From Clostridia bacterium (GTDB lineage Bacteria > Bacillota > Clostridia > UMGS1810): a DNA stretch of 64,000 nucleotides. The notes beneath the pieces are model-generated. The model saw only the letters and a program-made list of their open reading frames with translations, made no database searches and was not told where the DNA came from. Position numbers and translations under genes: made by a program. The first letter of the stretch is position 1; the number at the start of each line of letters is the position of its first letter. Shown here one piece after another: positions 53,406-61,737 of this stretch. Location of the stretch: positions 1-64,000 of the forward strand of contig JAGATB010000024.1 of NCBI GenBank assembly GCA_017621495.1, given 5' to 3'.

Positions 53406-54767
53406 TTATTTGTACCATATGGAGCTGAAATTATCTACAAGCTCTTTTGCGGGCTTTTCGCCGCACCATTGGAGAGCTCCCGAGAGCACCACATAAGGCA
53501 CAGATGACTGCGGCTTATGCCATGTTGTCTGAAGCATACCATGGCTCTTTCTGTCACGGCACACATCTATCATGCTTTCAATGCTCTCCTCATTCATAAA
53601 GGGTGAATACACTGTTTCAAAGCCTTTATCCTCAAAGAAAGCAGCATCCTGCCATTTTTTACCGGGGTTGTTATGTGTCCATATATTTATAAGAATATTT
53701 TTGGGAAGAGTGTCTACTATTTCTTCTCTGCATTTCCAGTAAAGTGCATCCATGGAAGAATAAAGCATATCCGCCCACATAACCATTCTCACATTTTTCT
53801 CTGACAGATATGTATTGAGAGTGGAAAGATGCTTTGCCAGCAACACATCTGCACTCATGGTACGGTCCTCCTCTGTAGAACCAAAACCGAATGCCTTATC
53901 ACAACCGGTATGTAAATAAGGAGGATTTCTGAACATATCTATAAGTTCATCCATCAGAAGTCTCTGGAATTCCTTGGTCTTAGGATTCTCTGTAGCGAAG
54001 CACCATCCGCCGGGAATATACATATCCTCTAAGTCGGGTCTTTGGTCAAGTACGGTGTGCTTTCTTGAAATTATTCTGCTCCATGCTGCATGAGATGTCA
54101 TATTCTGCTGTGGAAGAGGTCGTATATGCAGTTTATCCATTGCATAACTAATAAGGTCTTTAACTTCTTCCTTTGAATATGCATTCGGCCAGTGTGCGTA
54201 GTCAAGACTGTATGGGAACATACCCCAGAATTCTACAAAGATGTGATTATAACCGCTGATTGCAGCAGCTTTCATCATTTTCTTGATATATTCCGGACTG
54301 GATTCTTCTTTTTCTGTACCATCATCGGGTCTGAACATACATACATGTACAGCTCTGAAGGGAATGTCGGGACGGTCTTTTATCTGCATCTGAGGCATAA
54401 CATCAAGCTCCTCTGACATTCTTATATATGCCTTCAAACCAAGGAGCATACCTTCTACTGTTTTGGCAGCAATAACAAGGCTGTCTTCACAAGTCTCAAG
54501 GTAATACTCTTCATCGTCGCAGAAGCTGAAATCTGCAATTTGAGGGTCCTTTTTTCCTATTGATAAGACATAAGCATTGTCCACACCTTCAAAGGCTACA
54601 ACATTTGCCGCATTTTCAAATCCGGCTAACTTAAGCAAATAGGAAAAATCACTCTCATCCGCATTTGTGTATACAGCCGCATTGTCGTTGTGGTTGTATG
54701 TGCCCTCCTTTAACACCAATTTCTTTGGCTTAATCAAGAGCTTTTTCAAAATATCATTTCTTTTCAT
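53406..54767 (-). CDS. GH20-like hexosaminidase-fold protein with altered active site
   Basis: The protein has 453 residues. The N-terminal 130 residues resemble the GH20b domain; the TIM barrel begins at DIPFRAVHVCMFRPDDG. At the usual H-x-G-G-D-E site the sequence is LHTGCDKAFGFG (H286 to K291): Asp kept, catalytic Glu replaced by Lys. No signal peptide is seen. It may be a GH20 relative with a different mechanism or a binding protein. It lies 13 nt after a SIS gene in the same operon. Confidence 0.7.
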   Translation of the reverse strand: MKRNDILKKLLIKPKKLVLKEGTYNHNDNAAVYTNADESDFSYLLKLAGFENAANVVAFEGVDNAYVLSIGKKDPQIADFSFCDDEEYYLETCEDSLVIAAKTVEGMLLGLKAYIRMSEELDVMPQMQIKDRPDIPFRAVHVCMFRPDDGTEKEESSPEYIKKMMKAAAISGYNHIFVEFWGMFPYSLDYAHWPNAYSKEEVKDLISYAMDKLHIRPLPQQNMTSHAAWSRIISRKHTVLDQRPDLEDMYIPGGWCFATENPKTKEFQRLLMDELIDMFRNPPYLHTGCDKAFGFGSTEEDRTMSADVLLAKHLSTLNTYLSEKNVRMVMWADMLYSSMDALYWKCREEIVDTLPKNILINIWTHNNPGKKWQDAAFFEDKGFETVYSPFMNEESIESMIDVCRDRKSHGMLQTTWHKPQSSVPYVVLSGALQWCGEKPAKELVDNFSSIWYK

Positions 54768-54780
54768 TTCGTAGTCCTCC

Positions 54781-55530
54781 TTAAAGCATTTTTATTAATT
54801 GTTTATATTTATCAAGATATTTTGCATTTTTTTCATCACCGCCGGGTGTATTGGCACTGGACCATACAGGCGGTACAATTCCTCTTTGGGTACATAGGTT
54901 AACTGTTTCTATCTCAAGCAGATGCGCTATGTAAAAATCAATTATATTTGAAACAGGTGCTATTGGTGTATCAAATCCGGGAACCGTAACTACGGCATCT
55001 CCTACGGGATTAAAATCATCGATACACACATCTGCATAATCAAACAGATTCTTCTTATTCGGATGGCGAATAAAGTGGTCCTCCGGCATCTGATTTTGCC
55101 AAAGTGAGCTTGACACTGCTATAATCTTGACGCCGCGTTTCTTTGCTTCCTCCGCCGCATCAATTGTTGCGGGATTGATGCCTATATTGTGGAAAATAAT
55201 GAGTACATCATCTTTGTGCAAATCATAGTACTTCATTATGGCACTGCCGTAATTTACAGTTCTTTCAAGCTCAAGGTACTTGAGTGCCTGGTTAAAGACA
55301 GACAGTCCTGTCTCCATAATGGGATTTATGCAAGCAAGACCGCCGGCTCTGAAAAACATCTCTCCCATACAAAGTGTGGTGTGACCGCCGCCACCATACA
55401 CACTGATTAGCTTATCATCAGCGATAGCGTTGCACATTAATTCTGCAGCCTTTTTGATATTATCGCACTGAGTATCATTAACCTGTTTGAAATTTTTCAA
55501 AAGACTTTCATAATAACCAAAATCATTCAT
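54781..55530 (-). CDS. SIS-domain sugar isomerase-like protein (first of two)
   Basis: The protein has 249 residues. The phosphosugar-binding features are LISVYGGGGHTTLCMGEMFF and DDVLIIFHNIGINPATIDAA, where a serine run usual in SIS loops is replaced by HNIGIN. It resembles sugar isomerase-domain proteins of the UPF0309 type. It overlaps the kinase gene by 8 nt. With the second SIS gene (56382-57104) it likely handles amino- or ketosugar phosphates. Confidence 0.8.
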   Translation of the reverse strand: MNDFGYYESLLKNFKQVNDTQCDNIKKAAELMCNAIADDKLISVYGGGGHTTLCMGEMFFRAGGLACINPIMETGLSVFNQALKYLELERTVNYGSAIMKYYDLHKDDVLIIFHNIGINPATIDAAEEAKKRGVKIIAVSSSLWQNQMPEDHFIRHPNKKNLFDYADVCIDDFNPVGDAVVTVPGFDTPIAPVSNIIDFYIAHLLEIETVNLCTQRGIVPPVWSSANTPGGDEKNAKYLDKYKQLIKML

Positions 55531-56368
55531 TATACAATCTCCTCTCTATTTCATGTCTGTAGGGTATGGAATTTAACACATATTTGCCACTTACGCTTAT
55601 GCCGGATGCTGTAACAGCATATTTACACGCTGTTTCAATATCTGTTTTTTCTGCTATACACGCAGCGAGAACTCCGTTAAAAACATCACCTGCACCGGTC
55701 GTATCTACAGCAGTAACATCAATTGCATCAATCGATACCTGCTCATTTATAAGGCATCCCTTACTACCGAGAGTGGTAATGCAGTTTTCAAACCTTTGCA
55801 CATCGATTGCTTGTTTCTCATGCTCATTCGGAGTTACTGCAAATATCCCCCGAGCCACATCATCCGTTATTTCCCTTATAGGTGCAGGATTTAATATAAC
55901 TTTAACATGATGCTTCTGAGAGAGCGCTACAGCCGCCTTATTTACTTCAGGAGATACTTCCTGCTGAAGCAGTAAAATATCACTTGAGGCTATCTCAGCT
56001 TCAAAATCCAGAACATCGCTTTCACACAGCTGTGCACTTTTGAACTCCGTAACACGGTTTTCTCCGGAAGCATCTTTCAGAATAAAAGCAAAAGCTGTAT
56101 TTTTATTGGTTTTGACCTTCCAAAATGCTTTCAAGCCGTTTTGCGAAGCAACATTACAGCACTGTCTGCCGCTATCGTCATCACCGATTGCAGCGAGGAA
56201 GCTGACTTCTGCCCCCATACGAGCGGCTGCTATAGCCTGATTAATGCCTTTGCCGCCTATCTCTTCATACACAGAATCAGCTATCAGGGTTTCGCCATTT
56301 TGGTGAAAATGTTCAACATACATAAAAGTTGATTTACCACATATTCCTATCACAGATACTTTTGGCAT
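55523..56368 (-). CDS. PfkB-family carbohydrate kinase (ribokinase-like)
   Basis: The protein has 281 residues. The N-terminal substrate signature is GGKGINQAIAAARMGAEVSF and the C-terminal ATP/anion-hole signature is DTTGAGDVFNGVLAACIAE, with catalytic Asp in GAGD. It would phosphorylate a sugar released by the glycosidases. It lies between the two SIS genes, suggesting a kinase-isomerase pathway. Confidence 0.92.
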   Translation of the reverse strand: MPKVSVIGICGKSTFMYVEHFHQNGETLIADSVYEEIGGKGINQAIAAARMGAEVSFLAAIGDDDSGRQCCNVASQNGLKAFWKVKTNKNTAFAFILKDASGENRVTEFKSAQLCESDVLDFEAEIASSDILLLQQEVSPEVNKAAVALSQKHHVKVILNPAPIREITDDVARGIFAVTPNEHEKQAIDVQRFENCITTLGSKGCLINEQVSIDAIDVTAVDTTGAGDVFNGVLAACIAEKTDIETACKYAVTASGISVSGKYVLNSIPYRHEIERRLYNE

Positions 56369-56381
56369 TACATGTCCTCCT

Positions 56382-57104
56382 TTACAAATGCTTTATCCTG
56401 GGAAGATATCTCCTTATAAGCTCTTTGTTGTATTCTTCACCGCCGTCAATATTTCCGCTCATATATATCGGCGGCAAAGCATGGCTTTTTGCCGCTAATG
56501 CGGCACCCTCCATCAAAATCGACTGAATCACAAATGAGCTCGCTATAGTAGATATACTTCCCATCTTGGTATTCGCTCCCGCGATATCTAATGTTGCATC
56601 ACCGTGCACTACACAATTGTCAACAAATATATCCGAGCATTGGTAAAGCATGGGCTCTGCCTTTTTATCTTCAAAATATGCGGAAGAAACAATAGATATA
56701 GTCTTTATATTGTTTTTCCTTGCTTCAAGCGCCATTTCTACCGGAACTGCATTTTTGCCGGATGTTGATACAACAATAATTGCATCATTAGCTTTTATAT
56801 CATATCTTTCAAATATACTTGATGCAATGCCGGACATCTTCTCCATTTTACTGCTTTTGGCTGCACCGTTATGAAGCATAAGGTCTGTATCAAGCATCGC
56901 ACTTACATTTGCCAGACCTCCTGCTCTGTAAAAAGTATCCAATGCTATCAAATGTGAATGTCCGCATCCGAATACATATATTATACCGTCATTAACGATA
57001 ACCTCGGAAATCATATCTGCTGCACTTGCAATTTTCTCTTTTTGAGTATCCTTGATTTTCTTTAAGACATCAATTATTTCACCATAATACTTCTCTGTAA
57101 TCAT
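56382..57104 (-). CDS. SIS-domain protein, UPF0309-like (second of two)
   Basis: The protein has 240 residues. GIIYVFGCGHSHLIALDTFY and AIIVVSTSGKNAVPVEMALE are the SIS nucleotide/phosphosugar loops, with the STSGKN motif intact. HALPPIYMSGNIDGGEEYNK closes the protein. It overlaps the TIM-barrel gene by 4 nt. Its better-preserved loop suggests it is the catalytic member of the SIS pair, or that the two form a heteromer. Confidence 0.85.
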   Translation of the reverse strand: MITEKYYGEIIDVLKKIKDTQKEKIASAADMISEVIVNDGIIYVFGCGHSHLIALDTFYRAGGLANVSAMLDTDLMLHNGAAKSSKMEKMSGIASSIFERYDIKANDAIIVVSTSGKNAVPVEMALEARKNNIKTISIVSSAYFEDKKAEPMLYQCSDIFVDNCVVHGDATLDIAGANTKMGSISTIASSFVIQSILMEGAALAAKSHALPPIYMSGNIDGGEEYNKELIRRYLPRIKHL

Positions 57105-58132
57105 TTTTTTAATACTCTCTTATAATTTCTGCCGATATTATCCCATAGTTCGATGGGATCTTTAGCAGCAACAGACGTGCCGTAGCCGCCGCGATATGTC
57201 CATGTAGCCAAACGATCAACTCCAAGCCCTTCATACATATCAACGACTTTATCAATTTGTGAAAAATCAGCCGGACGTTTGTTGTAGCCCATAAGCCATC
57301 TTTCGGATTGCTTGCCGTATTTCTTAGCCATAGCTACTGTTCTTTCTGTGATATCTTTAAAGAAGCTCTCCGGCAATTCCCAATTGATAATTGTTGTAGA
57401 GAATACATCAAAATACGGGCAGGATGCAACCATTTCCCAATTATCATAACCGCGAAGCTCAGTTACATAGTATGTATTTAATGTTGCGTGAACACAACAT
57501 GTAATTTCAAGATTGGGATTTAATTCTTTAAGTGCCTTTGAAGTATCTGACAGTGTAAACAATGCTTCACGCCATCTGAATTGCTTTACATCATCATTCA
57601 TAAACTTGGGCATTTCATATCCGTAATAATCCTCGAATTTTTTCATACATTCCGGACATCTGCATGCCCAGTCATCTCCTGCCCCACCTGTTATTGATGC
57701 GTATGATTTGGGATACGCGTAATGAGGCTCATCCCAGAAAAATCCATCAACCTCGGTCTCCCTTGCAAGCTTTAAACACATGTTTTTGAAATAATCTCTG
57801 AAAGAATTTGTGTTGAAGCATGCTGCATTGAGGATCTCCCCGGTATATGCGGATACCTGTCTGTGATGAATATTATTCTGAAGGAACAGGCTTACCTGCT
57901 CACCGCCAAAATACTTACCTATACCCCAAGTATCAGCAATTACTCTAAGCCCCATCTTGTGAGCCAATTTCACGATATTATTGATGTTCGGAAACCAAAA
58001 ATCCATATCAAACTCTGTAATTGCTAAAATAACCGTATCACAGCCATGGTCAATCATCTCCTGAAAATCTTTCTCTGCGTGCTCAACATAATTGAATCCG
58101 TAATAGCTTACTGACGTATGCTTAATCGACAT
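57101..58132 (-). CDS. TIM-barrel glycosidase-like protein with a CxCxxC motif
   Basis: The protein has 343 residues, no signal peptide. The barrel starts SVSYYGFNYVEHAEKDF; the strand end VDGFFWDEPHYAYPKSY has D and E placed like glycosidase acid residues, and the insertion WACRCPECMKKFEDYYG has three cysteines typical of a metal or structural knot. I cannot name a GH family. It is the first gene of the long leftward locus, next to the AraC promoter region, so it may act early in breakdown. Confidence 0.6.
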   Translation of the reverse strand: MSIKHTSVSYYGFNYVEHAEKDFQEMIDHGCDTVILAITEFDMDFWFPNINNIVKLAHKMGLRVIADTWGIGKYFGGEQVSLFLQNNIHHRQVSAYTGEILNAACFNTNSFRDYFKNMCLKLARETEVDGFFWDEPHYAYPKSYASITGGAGDDWACRCPECMKKFEDYYGYEMPKFMNDDVKQFRWREALFTLSDTSKALKELNPNLEITCCVHATLNTYYVTELRGYDNWEMVASCPYFDVFSTTIINWELPESFFKDITERTVAMAKKYGKQSERWLMGYNKRPADFSQIDKVVDMYEGLGVDRLATWTYRGGYGTSVAAKDPIELWDNIGRNYKRVLKK

Positions 58133-58231
58133 TTTTCTACCTCCTAAGTTTTATTTATTAATCTAAATTATAACGCAGATATGCTATTTTTAAAACACAC
58201 AAAAGAGTTTAAAAGGTGGACAAAACAACAC

Positions 58232-58260
58232 TTGACAAACTCTTATTTATAATTTATAAT
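58232..58260 (+). promoter_or_regulatory. Perfect consensus promoter with very short leader
   Basis: TTGACA (58232-58237), 17 nt, TATAAT (58255-58260). The expected transcription start (about 58267) lies downstream of the first ATG (58265) and 10 nt before the ATG at 58277, so the leader is about ten bases. This supports the later start codon. Confidence 0.85.
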
Positions 58261-58276
58261 AAAAATGGTGATAAGA

Positions 58277-59095
58277 ATGTTTTTCAGTGAAAATGATCAT
58301 ACATTAGAGCTTTTGGGTGTATTCAAAATTAATCGGAACAAGTTCTATCACGAAAGTGTGGACGGAAGATCATACGACTGTATTGGATTTCGGATTTCCG
58401 GCAACAGCAGCTTTACTTATGATAAAAAAGAATATTATGTGACACCGGAGGATATCATATATCTGCCGCACAATATTCACTATTCACAGGTTACAGAGGG
58501 AGAAACTATCATTTCCATAAACTTTATCAACTACAGCAGTGCAGGCAAACATGAATTGGAGATTTTGCATCTTGACTGTCCGGATAAGTACAATGAATTA
58601 ATCTTAAAAATGCACAAAATATGGACTAAAAAGGAGCCCGGATATAAGCACCTCTGCACCTCAATACTCTACGAAATTTTATATATGGCAAACAGACAGC
58701 TTAGTGCTGACATTTTGGATTTAGGCGATTACAACTCCATTATGAGCGATGCTGCCGAATACATGCATAAGAACTATAAAAGAAATAATATTTCAATATT
58801 AGAAATAGCGGCAAAATATTCTATCTCCGAAACATATTTTCGTAAATTATTTAACAAAAGATATATGACATCACCTATGCAATATATTATAAGCCTGCGG
58901 CTTGAATATGCATCTCAGCTTTTGCTCAGCAGATACTACACCATAACAGAAGTTGCCGAAAAAGCAGGTTTTAACGACCCTAAATATTTTAGCAGAATTT
59001 TTAAAAAGCATTATGGATACTCACCAAGAAGGTATATTAATGAATTTGATGATAATATGCTTGACTTGCGAAGCAACATAGAGTCAATAAAATAA
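58277..59095 (+). CDS. AraC-family transcription regulator (first of two)
   Basis: The protein has 272 residues from ATG 58277 (GGTGA 5 nt upstream; the promoter argues against ATG 58265). An N-terminal cupin-like sensor (YVTPEDIIYLPHNIHYSQ) is followed by two HTH motifs at the C-terminus: SILEIAAKYSISETYFRKLF and ITEVAEKAGFNDPKYFSRIF. It diverges from the glycan locus and probably activates it in response to a sugar. The 132-nt divergent region holds no obvious paired operator. Confidence 0.9.
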   Translation: MFFSENDHTLELLGVFKINRNKFYHESVDGRSYDCIGFRISGNSSFTYDKKEYYVTPEDIIYLPHNIHYSQVTEGETIISINFINYSSAGKHELEILHLDCPDKYNELILKMHKIWTKKEPGYKHLCTSILYEILYMANRQLSADILDLGDYNSIMSDAAEYMHKNYKRNNISILEIAAKYSISETYFRKLFNKRYMTSPMQYIISLRLEYASQLLLSRYYTITEVAEKAGFNDPKYFSRIFKKHYGYSPRRYINEFDDNMLDLRSNIESIK

Positions 59096-59122
59096 AAATA
59101 TGAAATGAACGAGGTGACCTAT

Positions 59123-59965
59123 ATGTATTCAATTAGCGATTTAAAGAAAAACGATTCAAGGCAGTTTGTTGTGTCTATATACAAAACAAACAGTAACCAT
59201 GTCATGAAAAGGAAACACAGTCACCAGCATTACGAAATAATAAATATTCAATCTCAAAATACAAGTAATCAATTCTTTGAAATCGATAACCGAAAATACA
59301 ATTTTACAAATAACGATTTCATGTTAATTCCACCAAATGTTCGTCATAAGCTAATTCGTGAACGAAAGAACTCCACCAGACTTCTCATTAATTTTACAGA
59401 GGATTTGGCTAAGGAAATTTTTGATTTTTTGGAAATAGACATAGACATATTTTTTGAGATTAATATAATAGAGCTAACCTCCGCACAAACGAAGGAAATT
59501 TATAATATTGCAAGTGAATTATCTGATTTTAATAATCCGGCTACACCGCAGGATATAGCATTAAGGAAAGCTAAGATTGTACTGGCAAAAATTCTGGAGA
59601 ATATATATTTCTTCAAAGGTAAACCCGTGAAACAGCTTATCTACGACGAAGATACCGACATAATGATAGATTATATCAAAGCAAATTTTCGTCAAGAAAT
59701 AAATCTCGACCATTTAGCAAAGAAATTCTTTATGAGTAAATACCAGCTATGCAGAGAAATCAGAAAGAAAACCGGGAGTTCTTACACAGAATTTATTACT
59801 GATTTGCGTCTGAATGAAGCGTGCAGACTACTTGAAAACACCGATCTATCCGTGACCGCCATTGCTCACGATGCAGGATTTAATTCTCCTTCGTACTTTT
59901 CTGTGCTGTTTAAAGAGAATAAAAATTTATCACCCAAAGAATACAGAAAAATATATAAAAAATGA
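59123..59965 (+). CDS. AraC-family transcription regulator (second of two)
   Basis: The protein has 280 residues from ATG 59123 (GAGGTG 6 nt upstream). The cupin sensor has HSHQHYEIINIQ and DFMLIPPNVRHKLIRE; HTH motifs are LDHLAKKFFMSKYQLCREI and VTAIAHDAGFNSPSYFSVLF. It lies 27 nt after the first AraC gene, so the two are co-transcribed. Two sensors of one class suggest two related ligands or heteromeric control. Confidence 0.9.
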   Translation: MYSISDLKKNDSRQFVVSIYKTNSNHVMKRKHSHQHYEIINIQSQNTSNQFFEIDNRKYNFTNNDFMLIPPNVRHKLIRERKNSTRLLINFTEDLAKEIFDFLEIDIDIFFEINIIELTSAQTKEIYNIASELSDFNNPATPQDIALRKAKIVLAKILENIYFFKGKPVKQLIYDEDTDIMIDYIKANFRQEINLDHLAKKFFMSKYQLCREIRKKTGSSYTEFITDLRLNEACRLLENTDLSVTAIAHDAGFNSPSYFSVLFKENKNLSPKEYRKIYKK

Positions 59966-59978
59966 TATATACACAAAT

Positions 59979-60001
59979 ATCCTGCAGCCGTAGGATTTTG
60001 A
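59979..60001 (+). repeat. 23-bp copy of the 31288-31310 terminator sequence
   Basis: It matches 31288-31310 with one change, includes an ATCCT/AGGAT stem, and lies between the second AraC stop and its terminator. The two copies lie at opposite ends of the glycan locus. Confidence 0.7.
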
Positions 60002-60023
60002 AATATAAGGCTCATAATATTTT

Positions 60024-60063
60024 AAGCTGACTTTAGTTTTTAATCCTCTAAAGTCAGCTTTTT
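60024..60063 (+). terminator. Strong terminator after the AraC pair
   Basis: AAGCTGACTTTAG (60024-60036) and CTAAAGTCAGCTT (60048-60060) form a 13-bp perfect stem followed by TTT. It is likely bidirectional with the ECF gene that ends at 60088 on the minus strand. Confidence 0.9.
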
Positions 60064-60087
60064 CATTTACATTCGTATACAGTTTTT

Positions 60088-60579
60088 TTAAAAATCCATA
60101 TGTTTATCAAATATCCTTATAAGCAAGGTGCCTATAATCAAGCCTGCTAATCCCTGCACAGCATTGGCAGGTATGTTTACCACAGAGGGTATAAATCCGT
60201 ACAGGAAGCCCTCAAACACATAGTATCCCAATACCATAATTATCTCCGATACGACACCGCTGATAATATATGCCGCCACTTGGGGGAGCTTTTTATTCAA
60301 TAGCTTAAATCCGTAATATGCCGCAGCTGCCATTATACCTTTTATGATAAAGGTAGCCGGTGCGTATGTAACATATCCGGAGAATAAATCTGCCAATGCA
60401 GAGCCTATGCCGGCAGCCATAAATCCGTAAAAGGGAGATAAAAACCAACCGGAAAGCAGTACTACGCAGTCTCCGAGGTTAAGATACCCCTTCAGCGGAG
60501 ACGGTATCTTGATTATCATTGTAGCTACGCATACCAGTGACGCAAGCATGGATGCCATTACTAATTTACGTGTTTTCAT
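60088..60579 (-). CDS. ECF transporter S component
   Basis: The protein has 163 residues with five or six membrane segments. It begins with the AxxxA-like N-terminus of S components (MKTRKLVMASMLASLVCVAT), followed by GYLNLGDCVVLLSGWFLSPF then YGFMAAGIGSALADL. It would bind a vitamin-like ligand and use shared EcfAA'T. The ligand cannot be read, and no riboswitch was recognized in the 130 nt upstream. Confidence 0.85.
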   Translation of the reverse strand: MKTRKLVMASMLASLVCVATMIIKIPSPLKGYLNLGDCVVLLSGWFLSPFYGFMAAGIGSALADLFSGYVTYAPATFIIKGIMAAAAYYGFKLLNKKLPQVAAYIISGVVSEIIMVLGYYVFEGFLYGFIPSVVNIPANAVQGLAGLIIGTLLIRIFDKHMDF

Positions 60580-60711
60580 TTGTCATTACTCCTTTGCTAT
60601 TTCATATATAAATTATACCCCAAATATTACCGCATTTCAAGTATATAATTAAATTTTTAAGTTACTTATCACCCACCGCTTCAGATGCTCTCATTATGTC
60701 AGTGCCGATAA

Positions 60712-61404
60712 TTATATTTGCAGCATCCTGTATCCTACGCTTGTATGGGTGTGGATATATTCATGTTGGCTATCTGTCTGAATTTTCCTTCTCAGTGACG
60801 CCATAAAGGTACGAAGTGTGGTAATGGTACTCTCCCAGCTGTTGCCCCAGATTTCTTTGGTTATATCTGTGTGGGTCAGTACCTTGCCGCAGTTGTGAGA
60901 GAGCATACACAAAATCTTATATTCAATAGGTGTAAGATGCACCTCTGTATCATTTACATAAACACAATTGGATGCATAATCGATGCGAAGCCCACCGTTA
61001 TAAAACACTGAAGATGAGCCGGGTGCCTCGTTGTAATGGGCGTACCTTCTCCCCATAACTCTGAGTCTTGCAAGAAGCTCCTCTACAGAGAATGGTTTGG
61101 TAACATAATCATCGGCACCTGCATCCAGAGCCATTACCTTATCATGATCCTCCATGCGGCTGCTCACAACCACTATGGGGACATCGGACCAGGAACGGAT
61201 TTTCCTGATTACTTCCGTGCCGTCCATGTCCGGGAGATTAAGTTCCAGAAGAACTGCCGCAGGATTGTTGGACGATGCCAGCAGAAGGGCGCTTTCACCA
61301 CCGTTTGCTGTGATGCACTTATAATCGTGTGCCTGTAATGTAATGTTGATAAGGTTGCGAATTCGCTTGTCACCATCCGCCACCAAGACTAACTCATTAT
61401 CCAT
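60712..61404 (-). CDS. OmpR-family response regulator with Glu at the phospho-acceptor site
   Basis: The protein has 230 residues. The receiver domain has D10/D12 in VLVADGDKR, but the strand-3 acceptor position reads VLLELNLPDMDG, so E54 replaces the usual Asp. SS of VVVSSRMED and K of VTKPFS are present. The C-terminal winged helix (LTPIEYKILCMLSHNCGKVL; HTHTSVGYRMLQI) is most like KdpE. No histidine kinase is adjacent. Glu at this site often mimics phosphorylation, so the protein may be permanently active. Confidence 0.88.
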   Translation of the reverse strand: MDNELVLVADGDKRIRNLINITLQAHDYKCITANGGESALLLASSNNPAAVLLELNLPDMDGTEVIRKIRSWSDVPIVVVSSRMEDHDKVMALDAGADDYVTKPFSVEELLARLRVMGRRYAHYNEAPGSSSVFYNGGLRIDYASNCVYVNDTEVHLTPIEYKILCMLSHNCGKVLTHTDITKEIWGNSWESTITTLRTFMASLRRKIQTDSQHEYIHTHTSVGYRMLQI

Positions 61405-61446
61405 CTCTACGACCTCCTTTTAAAAAACTTAATTTACAAACAAAAA

Positions 61447-61475
61447 ATCCTCACCTGCTGCCGGCAAGTGAGGAT
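61447..61475 (-). terminator. Terminator of the ilv operon
   Basis: ATCCTCAC/GTGAGGAT with an inner TGC/GCA forms a strong stem followed on the minus strand by six T. It closes transcription from ilvC-ilvD and the small ORF. Within the 333-nt gap 61405-61737, this terminator and the small ORF are all I see. Confidence 0.85.
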
Positions 61476-61509
61476 AAAGCTTAAACACTATTCTTGATAA
61501 GGAAAACTA

Positions 61510-61635
61510 TTATGATTGTATCTCAATTTTCCTACTCACAGGCAACATATTCATACACAAAGAAGCATAACCAATAATAATTATGCTGATAATAATGTAT
61601 ATAATTAGTGCCAGAGTATTGAAATTTGCAGTCAT
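61510..61635 (-). CDS. Small single-pass membrane protein, 41 residues
   Basis: It starts at ATG 61635 with AAAGGG upstream. One membrane segment (LALIIYIIISIIIIGYASLC) is followed by a short basic tail. It lies 102 nt after the ilvD stop and before the operon terminator. I do not recognize a family; it may be a real small protein or a chance AT-rich frame. Confidence 0.4.
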   Translation of the reverse strand: MTANFNTLALIIYIIISIIIIGYASLCMNMLPVSRKIEIQS

Positions 61636-61737
61636 TATGTTTCCCTTTCTGTTTTTTCTAATTATTATATACCTCTCAAAACAAAAAGTCAATACTTTCG
61701 TAAAGATTTTTTACAGAAAATTTGTTTTTATAAAAAT

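Noticed and set aside
60580-60711. Vitamin riboswitch before the ECF S component
   Set aside because: No conserved riboswitch core was recognized; the stretch is plain AT-rich sequence.
60655-60735. Peptide-like frame with GTDIMRASEAVGDK after the response regulator
   Set aside because: It has no start or ribosome site and overlaps the regulator's end out of frame; treated as chance.
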